A DNA stretch of 45,120 bases, from contig CAJWYF010000010.1 in the NCBI GenBank assembly GCA_913049535.1, positions 1-45,120 of the forward strand. Reading direction: 5' to 3'. Both the position numbers and the translations under genes were made by a program. Each line of letters begins with the position of its first letter. Position 1 is the stretch's first letter. This DNA is from an uncultured Synechococcus sp. (GTDB lineage: Bacteria; Cyanobacteriota; Cyanobacteriia; PCC-6307; Cyanobiaceae). Below, piece after piece: positions 25,906 through 34,066 of the stretch. A model generated the notes under the pieces. That model was not told the origin of the DNA. It saw only the letters and a list, made by a program, of their open reading frames with translations, and searched no databases.

Positions 25906-27356
25906 TGTCCTCTGCACCCCTGCCCTTGGAGCCGGCGCCGATCGCCTTTGGCACCGACGGCTGGCGCGGCATCCTCGGGGTTGACATCACCATTGAGCGT
26001 TTGCTGCCGGTGGCGGCGGCAGCGGCGGCGGAGTTGGCCCATTCCGCTCCCCCTGAGTTGGCGAGCCAGACCGTGGTGATCGGCTACGACCGCCGCTTTC
26101 TCGCCCCCGAGCTGGCGGCAGCCCTGGCGGCTGCCGTGCGGGGCGTCGGTCTTGAGCCGCTGCTGGCGCAGGAGCCCCTGCCCACTCCGGCCTGCAGTTG
26201 GGTGGTGGTGGAGCGCCAGGCCCTTGGAGCGCTAGTGATCACCGCCAGCCATAACCCGCCGGAATGGCTTGGCCTCAAGATCAAAGGCCATTTCGGGGGG
26301 TCGGTGGAAGGGGACTTCACCCAACGGGTGGAGCGCCGTTTGGCCGCAGGTGGCATCACGATCCCTGAACCCGGTGAGACCGAGTGTTTTGACGGCTGGG
26401 CCGAGTATCTGAACGGCCTGCGTGGCGCCATCGATACCGCCGCCTTGCGCCATGGACTGCAGCAGAGCGGTCTCAAGGTGATTGTTGACCCGATGCACGG
26501 CTCTGCTGCTGGTGGTCTGCCGGCCCTGCTGGGGGATGGGGTCACAGAAATTCGCTCCGAGCGGGACCCGCTGTTTGGCGGCCATCCGCCCGAGCCGCTG
26601 GCGCCCTATCTGGGGCAGCTGATCAAGAGCGTTCAAGCTGCTGCTCAGGACGGAACGCCTGCGGTCGGCATCGTCTTCGATGGGGATGGCGATCGGATCG
26701 CGGCCATTGATGAGCAGGGCCGCTACTGCAGCACCCAACTGCTGATGCCACTGCTGATTGATCACCTGGCTCGCGCCCGTCAGCTGCCGGGCAAGGTGAT
26801 CAAGACCGTCAGCGGTTCGGATCTGATGCGGCGTGTGGCAGAAGACCTCGGCCGCGAGGTGATCGAAAAGCCAGTCGGCTTCAAGTACATCGCCAGTGAA
26901 ATGCTCGCTGGGGAGGTGCTGGTGGGAGGCGAAGAATCCGGTGGTGTGGGCTTTGGCATGCACCTGCCTGAGCGGGATGCTGCCTTTGCAGCCCTGCTGC
27001 TTCTTGAAGCCCTGGTGGAGGGCGGCCAACCGCTGGGGGCGCGACTTGAGGCGCTGCAGGCCCGTTGCGGCGGCGGCAGCTACTACGACCGACTGGATCT
27101 GCGGCTGGCCGATATGGACAGTCGTGCACGCTTGGAGCGCCGTCTCAGCGAGGACCCCCCCAAGGCGGTGGCTGGAGCGGCTGTGCTGGAGGTGATTCGC
27201 ACCGATGGGGTGAAGTTGAGGCTCGGGCCCAGTCACTGGTTGATGTTGCGCTTCTCTGGCACTGAACCCCTGCTGCGGATCTACTGCGAGGCCCCCGATG
27301 CTGAACGGGTGATTGAGGTGCTCGCTTGGGCCCGGGAGCTGGCTGAGTCCACATGA
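25905..27356 (+). CDS. phosphoglucomutase/phosphomannomutase family protein
   Basis: The 483-residue alpha-D-phosphohexomutase moves phosphate between C1 and C6 of a hexose. All four family sites are visible: the phosphoserine loop VITASHNPPEW (S115), the metal loop FDGDGDRIAAID (D259, D261, D263), the sugar-specificity loop GGEESGGVGF, and the phosphate-binding RFSGTEPLLRIY near the C-terminus. It begins with PIAFGTDGWRGI. GEESGG favours glucose/mannose over glucosamine substrates. It is translationally coupled to the MBL-like gene before it and to rdgB after it (ATGA overlap). It probably feeds glycogen or sugar-nucleotide synthesis. Confidence 0.94.
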   Translation: MSSAPLPLEPAPIAFGTDGWRGILGVDITIERLLPVAAAAAAELAHSAPPELASQTVVIGYDRRFLAPELAAALAAAVRGVGLEPLLAQEPLPTPACSWVVVERQALGALVITASHNPPEWLGLKIKGHFGGSVEGDFTQRVERRLAAGGITIPEPGETECFDGWAEYLNGLRGAIDTAALRHGLQQSGLKVIVDPMHGSAAGGLPALLGDGVTEIRSERDPLFGGHPPEPLAPYLGQLIKSVQAAAQDGTPAVGIVFDGDGDRIAAIDEQGRYCSTQLLMPLLIDHLARARQLPGKVIKTVSGSDLMRRVAEDLGREVIEKPVGFKYIASEMLAGEVLVGGEESGGVGFGMHLPERDAAFAALLLLEALVEGGQPLGARLEALQARCGGGSYYDRLDLRLADMDSRARLERRLSEDPPKAVAGAAVLEVIRTDGVKLRLGPSHWLMLRFSGTEPLLRIYCEAPDAERVIEVLAWARELAEST

Positions 27357-27952
27357 GCAGCACTGATGTGTGCCCGCGGATACTGGTGATTGCCAGCGGC
27401 AATGCTGGCAAGGTGCGGGAGTTCCGAAACTTGCTCGCCTACCTGCCGCTGCAATTGCAGTCCCAGCCGGAGGGATTGCAGGTGGACGAGACCGGCACCA
27501 CCTTTGCGGCCAATGCCCGCCTCAAGGCCTTGGCCGTGGCTCGCTGCAGTGGGCAGTGGGCCCTGGCCGATGACTCAGGCCTGAGTGTTACTGCTTTGGG
27601 CGGTGCTCCCGGGGTCCATTCGGCCCGCTATGCCGCCAGCGACCCGGAGCGCATTGCACGGCTACTGCGTGAGTTGGGTGATGCCGACGATCGCAGTGCC
27701 CAGTTCTGCGCTGCCCTCTGCGTGGCAGCCCCGGATGGTGAGGTGTTGCTTGAGGTCGAGGGCCGCTGCAACGGCTGGATTACAACAGCGCCCCGCGGTG
27801 ATGGTGGCTTTGGCTACGACCCTGTGTTTGAGGTGGGGGACACTAGCGTGACGTTTGCTGAGATGACTCTCGAGCAGAAGCGCCTAGAGGGGCATCGGGG
27901 CCGAGCCTTCGCTTTGCTGGAGCCCCAATTGCAAAAACTTTTACTTCTTTAG
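27353..27952 (+). CDS. rdgB: XTP/dITP pyrophosphatase (RdgB/HAM1)
   Basis: The 199-residue enzyme removes non-canonical purine nucleoside triphosphates such as XTP and dITP. Family motifs are LVIASGNAGKVREFRNLL (SxNxxK), DETGTTFAANARLKALAV, ALADDSGLSVTALGGAPGVH followed by SARYA, and GDGGFGYDPVF. The ATG overlaps the hexomutase stop by four bases. It is the last gene of this coupled set. A small hairpin (27969-27983) lies beyond the stop but lacks a T-run, so read-through into the following cassette is possible. Confidence 0.95.
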   Translation: MSSTDVCPRILVIASGNAGKVREFRNLLAYLPLQLQSQPEGLQVDETGTTFAANARLKALAVARCSGQWALADDSGLSVTALGGAPGVHSARYAASDPERIARLLRELGDADDRSAQFCAALCVAAPDGEVLLEVEGRCNGWITTAPRGDGGFGYDPVFEVGDTSVTFAEMTLEQKRLEGHRGRAFALLEPQLQKLLLL

Positions 27953-27999
27953 CAATACTGATCGGTTTTGCCTGTCTCAGGCATTGACAGCCGGGTCCC

Positions 28000-29073
28000 A
28001 TGCGTATGGTGGCCGCTGCCGCTGACGGGTCCTTGGCCATCGCCATGACCACGGGTTACAGCGCGCAGACCGAAGGAGCTCTGCTCTGCATCAATGCCGC
28101 TTCGGACTGGGCCCTGACTTGTGTTGACAAACTCGCTGCCCAGAGCAGCTACACGCTGATCGATTACGGCGCCGCCGATGGCGGTACCGCAGTCGGCCTC
28201 TGGAACCAGGTGCTCGATCGGATGCATGCCCGCTTCCCAGAAGCGCATCTGACCCTGGTGGGTAACGATCTGCCCAGCAACGACAACGTCGCTCTGGCCG
28301 AGAACCTGGCCCTGCAGCTGCCTCGCGAGCCCCAGCCCACGGTGCTGGTGAGCTGCCGCAGCTTTTATGAGCGCCTGATGGCACCGGGCTCGGTCAGCTT
28401 CGGCTTCTCCGCAACGGCCATGCACTGGCTGAGCGCCTCGCCCGGCCCGCTCAACACCCACACCCACGTGCAGGCCTCCGGTGATGCCGAGGCTCTGCAG
28501 CGCTTCACGGCCCAGGCCATGGCGGACTGGAACTTCCAGCTCGATCTGCGCAGCCGCGAGCTGCAGGTGGGTGGTTTGCTGCTCACCGTCAATCTCTCAA
28601 GAGATGAGGAGGGCCGCTACCTGGGTCACAACGGTGGTCGCACCCGCAATGTCCACGACCAGCTCCACCAGATCTGGCGTGAGATGACCGATGAGGGCAA
28701 GGTCAGCGAGGAGCTGTACCGCAGTGCCACCGTCAACAATTTCTACAAGTCCCCTGAGGAGTTCATGGCTCCCCTGAAGGACACGGAGTCCCCGGCCTAT
28801 AGCAACGGTCTGCGGCTCGTCGATCAGCGCACGGTCTACGTCGAGTGTCCCTACCGCCGCCGCTGGAATGAGGACCGAGACACCGCTGCCTTTGCTGCAG
28901 GGCTCATGGCAACCATCCGTAGCTGGAGCCGCCACAGCTTTGCCTCCGTCGCTGGTGATGCCATCGCCGATGAGGTCTACCGACGCCTGGAGCAGCGCAT
29001 TGCTGCAGCGCCTGAGGAATGGAGCCTCGATTACGTCGAGCACCACCAGATCATGGAGAAGGTCGAGGCATGA
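28000..29073 (+). CDS. SABATH-type (Methyltransf_7) SAM-dependent methyltransferase
   Basis: The 357-residue protein matches the plant SABATH methyltransferases along its length. It has GYSAQTEGALLCI at 19-31, the SAM motif LIDYGAADGGTA (53-64), the characteristic GNDLPSNDN (88-96; plant NDLPxND), CRSFYERLMAPGSVSFGFSA (119-138), MHWLSASPGPL (141-151) and NNFYKSPEEF (246-255). SABATH enzymes methylate carboxyl groups of small acids (salicylate, jasmonate, indole acetate) or ring nitrogens (caffeine route). The substrate here is unknown. ATG 28000 is used; ATG 28045 (MTTGYSAQ) is a good alternative. The stop overlaps the next start by four bases (ATGA). Confidence 0.9.
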   Translation: MRMVAAAADGSLAIAMTTGYSAQTEGALLCINAASDWALTCVDKLAAQSSYTLIDYGAADGGTAVGLWNQVLDRMHARFPEAHLTLVGNDLPSNDNVALAENLALQLPREPQPTVLVSCRSFYERLMAPGSVSFGFSATAMHWLSASPGPLNTHTHVQASGDAEALQRFTAQAMADWNFQLDLRSRELQVGGLLLTVNLSRDEEGRYLGHNGGRTRNVHDQLHQIWREMTDEGKVSEELYRSATVNNFYKSPEEFMAPLKDTESPAYSNGLRLVDQRTVYVECPYRRRWNEDRDTAAFAAGLMATIRSWSRHSFASVAGDAIADEVYRRLEQRIAAAPEEWSLDYVEHHQIMEKVEA

Positions 29074-30125
29074 GCAGTACCCCAACAAGTTCTTCCGCCG
29101 TGACGGTGCTGGCGGAGCACGTCTCTGAGCACCTCTCTGTTTTCGTCGTGGCGGAGAGCACCTGCTCCCAGCGTCCGGCCAACGGAGGTCTGCGTCTGCT
29201 CTCCTACGACGACGACGCCACCTGCAAGGCCGACGGTCACCGGCTCGCCAGCCTGATGACCAACAAGCACGATCTATACGGCACCGGTTTCGCTGGCGGC
29301 AAGGTGGTGGCCCGCGCCGCAGATCCAGCAGCGGTCAAGGACGAGCTCATCAACGTCACCGCCCATCTGCTCGAATCCCTCGACGGCGCCATGATCACAG
29401 GCTGTGATCTCAACACCAGCCTGGAGGACATGGAGCGGCTGACCGCCCTGACACCTCATGTGCTGGCTGCCGTCGGTAGCCCCGTTGATGCCAGCAGCGC
29501 CACGGCCTTCGGCACGATCGGGGCTGTAGAGGCGGTTCTCAAATCCTCTCTTGAGCAAGCGACCCCTGGCACCGCTCTGGTGCATGGGTGCGGTGCCGTC
29601 GGGGGTCCAGTGGCAAAAGCACTGATCGCCAATGGCTGGACTGTTTTCACTGTCGATATGGATCCCGCCCGGGCCAACTTGCCTGGCGCCACCATGCTCG
29701 ATCCCCACAGCGATTGGTGGAACCGTGAACTGGATCTGCTGCTGCCCTGCTCGATCTCCGGTCTGCTGACCGCAGAGATCACCGCAGCCCTTCAGGTCAA
29801 GGCGGTGGTCCCTGCCGCCAATGCCCCCTTTGCCGAACCCGCCTTGGCGGAGTCGCTGCGCCAGCGCAATGTGCGGGTGCTGCCTGATCCCCTGGTGAAT
29901 GCCGGAGCCGTGATCGCGGATTCCATCGAACGCTTCTCACCGGATGCCTGGAAGCAAGCCAGTCCTGAACAGGTTTATGCCTTTGTCAGGAATGCCGTGC
30001 GTGATCGGGCTGGGGAATTCCTCGACCAGCGCGACCAGGGCCTGAGCGTTGGTGAAGCCCTCATGGAAGTGGCGGCTGGTGCCAGCCATGACCCCATCGG
30101 CCTGAGCTTCGTTCTTTCGGCATGA
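29070..30125 (+). CDS. Glu/Leu/Phe/Val dehydrogenase-family protein
   Basis: The 351-residue protein aligns by eye with leucine and phenylalanine dehydrogenases, which oxidatively deaminate amino acids with NAD. Visible: GGLRLLSY at 39-46, MTNKHDLYGTGFAGGKVV with K66 and K78 (same 12-residue spacing as the two catalytic lysines of leucine dehydrogenase), GCDLNTSLEDM with D113, the NAD fold HGCGAVGGPVAKAL (172-185) and VVPAANAPF and DPLVNAGAVI in the C-terminal part. The catalytic set appears intact, but the amino acid pocket is not predictable. It is coupled on both sides: four-base overlaps with the methyltransferase and with the flavoenzyme. Confidence 0.88.
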   Translation: MSSTPTSSSAVTVLAEHVSEHLSVFVVAESTCSQRPANGGLRLLSYDDDATCKADGHRLASLMTNKHDLYGTGFAGGKVVARAADPAAVKDELINVTAHLLESLDGAMITGCDLNTSLEDMERLTALTPHVLAAVGSPVDASSATAFGTIGAVEAVLKSSLEQATPGTALVHGCGAVGGPVAKALIANGWTVFTVDMDPARANLPGATMLDPHSDWWNRELDLLLPCSISGLLTAEITAALQVKAVVPAANAPFAEPALAESLRQRNVRVLPDPLVNAGAVIADSIERFSPDAWKQASPEQVYAFVRNAVRDRAGEFLDQRDQGLSVGEALMEVAAGASHDPIGLSFVLSA

Positions 30126-31309
30126 CCAACGTCTCCATCCCAAGCCGCGCCGCCGTCGTCATCGTCGGTGGCGGTATGGCAGGCCTGAGCTGCGCTGCGT
30201 CGTTGGCCCAGCAAGGCGTCAGCGATGTGGTTCTGCTTGAGGCCAAGACCCTGGCCCACGCCGGTGCCAGCAGTTTTGGTGAATCCCGCATGTTCCGGGA
30301 GATGTACTCCGATCCGGTGCTCTGTCGCCTCGCTCAAGAAGCGAACAGGCTCTGGCGGATCGAGGAGCAGCGCAGCGGTGAAGTGCTGCGCCAGACCCAT
30401 GGCCTGCTCTTTTATGGCGAGAGCTGGGATGAAGAGACCATCGAAGGGTCCATCCCCGGCGCACGGCGGGTGATGGATGACCAGGGCATCCCCTATGAAG
30501 CCCTTGATGCCACCCAGATTGCAGAGCGCTTCCCGCTCCGCCCGCGCCCTGATTTCAGCGGTCTGTTCGAACCCACCGCCGGTGCGGTGCGCAGCGATCG
30601 GGTGATCGCCCACTGGACCCGAACGGCTCGCGCCGCCGGTCATCGGTTGATTGAGCACTGCCCCGTCAAAGCAGTGGATCCCCGTGCCGGCAGCGTCACC
30701 CTTGAAAGCGGCGAGACCATCGAAGCCGCCCAGGTGGTGGTGGCCTGCGGTATCTGGAGCCAGCTACTGCTGGCTCCCCACGGTTTGGCCCCCAAACTTG
30801 AGGTGTGGCCCATGCTCTGGGCCCACTACACCGTGGATTCTGATCAGGCTGATCGCTATCCCCAGTGGTTCTGCTTCCAGCAGGAACGCGGCGATGACGG
30901 CGGCCTGTACTACGGCTTCCCGGTCCTCAGCCGCACCGAGGATGGCCGTCCCAAGATCAAGGCTGGCATCGACTGGGCCCCCAAGGACCTGCGCGTGGAT
31001 GCGCCCAACGCCATGGCCAAGGAACCCCCGGCCCGCTTGGTGGAACTGCTGGATCACTTCCTGTTCAACAACGTCAGCGGCATCCAGGAGCGTGTCGAGA
31101 CCGTGATCAGCCCCTACTCGATGGCATCGGATGTGAATTTCGTGCTGGATCGGATGGGCCCACGGCTGAGTTTGTTCAGCGGTGGCTCTGGCCAGGCGTT
31201 CAAATTTGCGCCGCTGATTGGTAGTTCCCTGGCTCGCCTGGCCATCGGGGCCACCCCAACCGTTGACCTGTCCTGCTGGAGCCGCGATCGCGATGCCGTC
31301 CGAGTCTGA
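30122..31309 (+). CDS. FAD-dependent amine oxidase, monomeric sarcosine oxidase/MTOX-like
   Basis: The 395-residue protein belongs to the DAO superfamily near monomeric sarcosine oxidase (MSOX) and N-methyltryptophan oxidase, which oxidise N-methyl amino acids to release formaldehyde. It has the FAD dinucleotide fold VVIVGGGMAGLSCAASLAQQ (12-31), SSFGESRMFREMYSDP near 50-65 (MSOX substrate-side Arg region), YYGFPVL, KIKAG with a lysine at 278 at about the MSOX oxygen-activating position, and FSGGSGQAFKFAPLIGSSLA (352-371). The MSOX covalent-FAD cysteine falls at S330 here. Other amine substrates are possible. Overlaps: 4 bases before, 17 bases after. Confidence 0.9.
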   Translation: MTNVSIPSRAAVVIVGGGMAGLSCAASLAQQGVSDVVLLEAKTLAHAGASSFGESRMFREMYSDPVLCRLAQEANRLWRIEEQRSGEVLRQTHGLLFYGESWDEETIEGSIPGARRVMDDQGIPYEALDATQIAERFPLRPRPDFSGLFEPTAGAVRSDRVIAHWTRTARAAGHRLIEHCPVKAVDPRAGSVTLESGETIEAAQVVVACGIWSQLLLAPHGLAPKLEVWPMLWAHYTVDSDQADRYPQWFCFQQERGDDGGLYYGFPVLSRTEDGRPKIKAGIDWAPKDLRVDAPNAMAKEPPARLVELLDHFLFNNVSGIQERVETVISPYSMASDVNFVLDRMGPRLSLFSGGSGQAFKFAPLIGSSLARLAIGATPTVDLSCWSRDRDAVRV

Positions 31310-32843
31310 TCGTTCCTGGCTGAGACAGCCCCCGCTCTGGGTTGGTGCGGGCCCGCTGCTGGTCTTCCTCGTGATGGCCGCGGTGGATCTCAAGTTGGCC
31401 ACCGCCTTCACCCAAGGCGGCAAGGCGATCATCAGCGACTGGCTGGGGAGCACCTGGCAGTGGATGGTGGCCCTGCTGTTCCTGCTCGCCCTCGGGTTGG
31501 CCATCAGTCCTGTCGGGAAGCTGAGGCTTGGTGGGGCCGAGGCCAAACCTTCGCTCAAGCTCTTTGATTGGTGTGCGGTGCTGATCTGCACCCTGCTCGC
31601 TGGCGGCGGTGTGTTCTGGTCTGCTGCCGAGCCCCTGTTCCACTTCCAATCGCCCGCGCCCTATTTCCCAGGGGTTGAAGGCGGCACTGCAGCGGCTGTG
31701 GATCCAGCCCTGGCCGTCAGTTTTCTGCACTGGGGCTTTCTCGCCTGGGCCCTGGTGGCCACCACGGTGACGATCACCTTCTCGGTGCTCGAGCGACGCG
31801 GCGAGCCCTTGCGCCCCCGCAGCCTGCTGGTGCCGTTGGTGCCTCGCGGTTGGGTGGATGGCCCTCTGGGCCATCTCAGTGACGGTCTCTCGGTTGTGGC
31901 GGCCATCGCTGGCACCGTTGGCCCCCTGGGGTTCCTTTCCCTGCAGCTCAGCAATGCCGCCGGTCAGCTGCCCGGCATCAGTGACAGCGCTGGTCTCCAG
32001 TCGCTGGTGGTGGTGCTGTTGACCGCTGTCTTTGCCACCTCAACCGTCAGTGGCATTCAAAAGGGCATCAAGTGGCTCTCTGAGCTCAATGTCTGGCTCA
32101 CCATCGCTCTGGCCGCGGCGTTTCTGCTGCTGGGGCCTGGCCTGTGGCTGACCCAGCATTTCTTCAGCTCATTTGTGCTCTACCTCGGCCGCCTGCCCCA
32201 GATGGCACTGGCTCAGAACAGTGCTCCAGGCAATTGGGTCAATGGCTGGACGGTGTTCTACTGGGGCTGGTTCCTGGGTTACGCCCCATTGATGGGCCTG
32301 TTCACCGCTGGCGTCAGCCGCGGCCGCAGTGTGCGTGAACTGGTGCTGGCTGTGGCGATCCTCTGCCCGCTGGTGACCAACATTTGGTTCACCCTGCTGG
32401 GTGGCAGTGGTTTGTTTCTTGAGCTCTCCCAGCAGGGCTCTGTGACCGAGCCGCTGGCGCAGAACGGCGCTGCCGCTGCCCTACTGGCCATCTTGACCCA
32501 GTTGCCGCTGGCCTGGCTGCTGATCCCCGTCGGCCTGCTGCTGGTGGTGCTGTTCATGGCCACCAGCGCTGATTCGATGAGCTACGCCGCTGCCATGGTG
32601 GTTAGTGGCCAGAGCACGCCACCGGCAGTGCTGCGTCTGTTCTGGGCCTTGATGATCGGTAGCCTCACCTTGGTGCTGCTGCGCATCGGCACCAGCCTGG
32701 GGGACAGCACCAGCATTAATGCGCTGCAAGCTTTCATCGTCATTGCTGCTGTTCCGGTGACGCCCCTGGTGCTCACGACCCTGTGGACGGCGCCGCGCTT
32801 GGCCTGGAAAGAATGGCGACGAAGCAACAGCCCGCAGGGCTGA
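31293..32843 (+). CDS. BCCT-family transporter (betaine/carnitine/choline type)
   Basis: The 516-residue, 12-helix inner-membrane protein is a BCCT carrier for zwitterionic or quaternary amines. It shows GKLRLGGAEAKP after helix 2, GGGVFWSAAEPLFHF (104-118) and the family core WTVFYWGWFLGYAPLMGLFT followed by AGVSRGRSVREL (319-350), then TSADSMSYAAAMVVSG. Helix 4 carries W147 and W152 of the aromatic cage. Two cage positions of BetP appear changed (V155, F327), so the substrate may not be glycine betaine. Sodium coupling is usual in the family. ATG 31293 overlaps the flavoenzyme by 17 bases. It ends back-to-back with the convergent MFS gene. Confidence 0.93.
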   Translation: MPSESDRSWLRQPPLWVGAGPLLVFLVMAAVDLKLATAFTQGGKAIISDWLGSTWQWMVALLFLLALGLAISPVGKLRLGGAEAKPSLKLFDWCAVLICTLLAGGGVFWSAAEPLFHFQSPAPYFPGVEGGTAAAVDPALAVSFLHWGFLAWALVATTVTITFSVLERRGEPLRPRSLLVPLVPRGWVDGPLGHLSDGLSVVAAIAGTVGPLGFLSLQLSNAAGQLPGISDSAGLQSLVVVLLTAVFATSTVSGIQKGIKWLSELNVWLTIALAAAFLLLGPGLWLTQHFFSSFVLYLGRLPQMALAQNSAPGNWVNGWTVFYWGWFLGYAPLMGLFTAGVSRGRSVRELVLAVAILCPLVTNIWFTLLGGSGLFLELSQQGSVTEPLAQNGAAAALLAILTQLPLAWLLIPVGLLLVVLFMATSADSMSYAAAMVVSGQSTPPAVLRLFWALMIGSLTLVLLRIGTSLGDSTSINALQAFIVIAAVPVTPLVLTTLWTAPRLAWKEWRRSNSPQG

Positions 32844-34025
32844 TCAACGCTGTGGTTGCAGTGTGACCTCCACCCACGTCGCCACCGCCACACCGAACAA
32901 CGCCAATAAGCCGTACACCACCAGCACAGCGGTGAGATTGCCGGGCGCTGAGCTCTGCAGGATTTGACCTGACACCACCGCCATCACCGCGCCCGTCACC
33001 GTGCCAGTGGTGTTCACGGTGGCCACCGTGAAGGCTGTTTGCCCCCTGGGCGCGGCATCTTCGGCAAGCGGAAAGGCCAACACAGAAGCCCCAAGGCCCA
33101 GCCCTAGCGAGAGCGAGGCCCCAAAAAACAAGAGTGTCGACTGCTCGGGTAACAACACCAAACTCAGCAGCGCCGCAACGTTGAGGCCTGTGCCCACCAG
33201 CAATACCTTGCCTCGACGGGATGGGTGGCTACCAAGCCACCCCGCCACGAGCATGCCCACACCAATGCCGATCGACATGGTCAGCGACATCCACTGCATG
33301 CCTCCTTGGCTCCAGCCCCGCAACCCGGAAATCAAGCCGTATTGCGCTAGACCAAACACCACGCCGCCTCCCCAGGCGTAGAGCAAGCAAGCCTGAATCA
33401 CCCGGCCCAGGGCAGCTTGTGTCCAGCTCTCACTCTGGGCTGGCGTCGATGAGGCCAAGGATGGCGATGGGTTGCGCCGCCCTTCCGCCATCAGCAAGAC
33501 AGGCAAAGCCACCAAGGCAGCCACCAGCACCGCCTGCAACATCACCAGCTGACGCCAGACCACGGACGGCAACAGCATGGGGACGATGGCAGAGAAGGCG
33601 GCCCCCCAACCCAGCAAACTGTCGGTGAGCCCCATGGCCAGGGGAAAGCGACGCTCCGGCAGGGTGCGTTTGGCCAACAGGGCTGACGCTGGGAAGGCCA
33701 CTGCACAGGCCAAGCCAATGCCAAAGCGCGACAGCATCAACCCGGCCAAGGTGGTGCTGGAGGCAAAGGCAACACTGAAACCCGCCGCCAGCAGAGCAGC
33801 ACCCCAAAGCCAGCGGTCCAAACGACCCTGGTCCAGCCATCGCCCCACCGGCACCTGCAACAGGCCGTAGGGCAATAGAAAGCTGCCGGCAATCAGTGAC
33901 ACCTGGCTGGCCGGAAGCTGCAACTCCCGGCCAAGGCCATGCTCATAAAACTGAAAGCTGGTCTCAGCCCAAACCAGCCAAGCCACAAAGAGCAGGCTGA
34001 TGCACCAAAGCCAGTGGTTGCGCAT
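32844..34025 (-). CDS. MFS transporter
   Basis: The 393-residue protein has 12 hydrophobic helices in two halves with a loop rich in Ser/Pro (about 185-200). It carries the MFS motif A-like GLLQVPVGRWLDQGRLDRWL between helices 2 and 3, and GLTDSLLGWGAAFSAIVPML in helix 5. It looks like an uptake or efflux carrier of a small organic solute; the substrate cannot be told. Its stop is adjacent to the BCCT stop (convergent, no gap). ATG 34025 lies six bases below a perfect 13-bp inverted repeat, so expression may be controlled there. Position suggests it belongs with the amine cassette; this is inference. Confidence 0.88.
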   Translation of the reverse strand: MRNHWLWCISLLFVAWLVWAETSFQFYEHGLGRELQLPASQVSLIAGSFLLPYGLLQVPVGRWLDQGRLDRWLWGAALLAAGFSVAFASSTTLAGLMLSRFGIGLACAVAFPASALLAKRTLPERRFPLAMGLTDSLLGWGAAFSAIVPMLLPSVVWRQLVMLQAVLVAALVALPVLLMAEGRRNPSPSLASSTPAQSESWTQAALGRVIQACLLYAWGGGVVFGLAQYGLISGLRGWSQGGMQWMSLTMSIGIGVGMLVAGWLGSHPSRRGKVLLVGTGLNVAALLSLVLLPEQSTLLFFGASLSLGLGLGASVLAFPLAEDAAPRGQTAFTVATVNTTGTVTGAVMAVVSGQILQSSAPGNLTAVLVVYGLLALFGVAVATWVEVTLQPQR

Positions 34026-34031
34026 CTCAAC

Positions 34032-34066
34032 GTTGGATCACCACCTTGTAAGAGTGGTGATCCAAC
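34032..34066 (-). promoter_or_regulatory. perfect 13-bp inverted repeat directly before MFS start codon
   Basis: GTTGGATCACCAC (34032-34044), nine-base spacer CTTGTAAGA, then GTGGTGATCCAAC (34054-34066). Read on the minus strand, the foot of the stem is six bases before the MFS ATG, with only a weak GAG ribosome site between. It could be an operator for a dimeric repressor or an RNA hairpin that limits ribosome access. There is no T-run, so it is not a terminator of the carotenoid oxygenase gene upstream. Confidence 0.65.

Noticed and set aside
27969-27983. Hairpin TGCCTG-TCT-CAGGCA as terminator after rdgB
   Set aside because: The stem is only six pairs and no T-run follows, so it cannot be called a terminator. 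A TTGACA at 27984 has no matching -10 either.
34032-34066. Inverted repeat as terminator of the carotenoid oxygenase gene
   Set aside because: No T-run follows on the minus strand; the MFS start codon lies six bases beyond the stem. A regulatory role is more likely.
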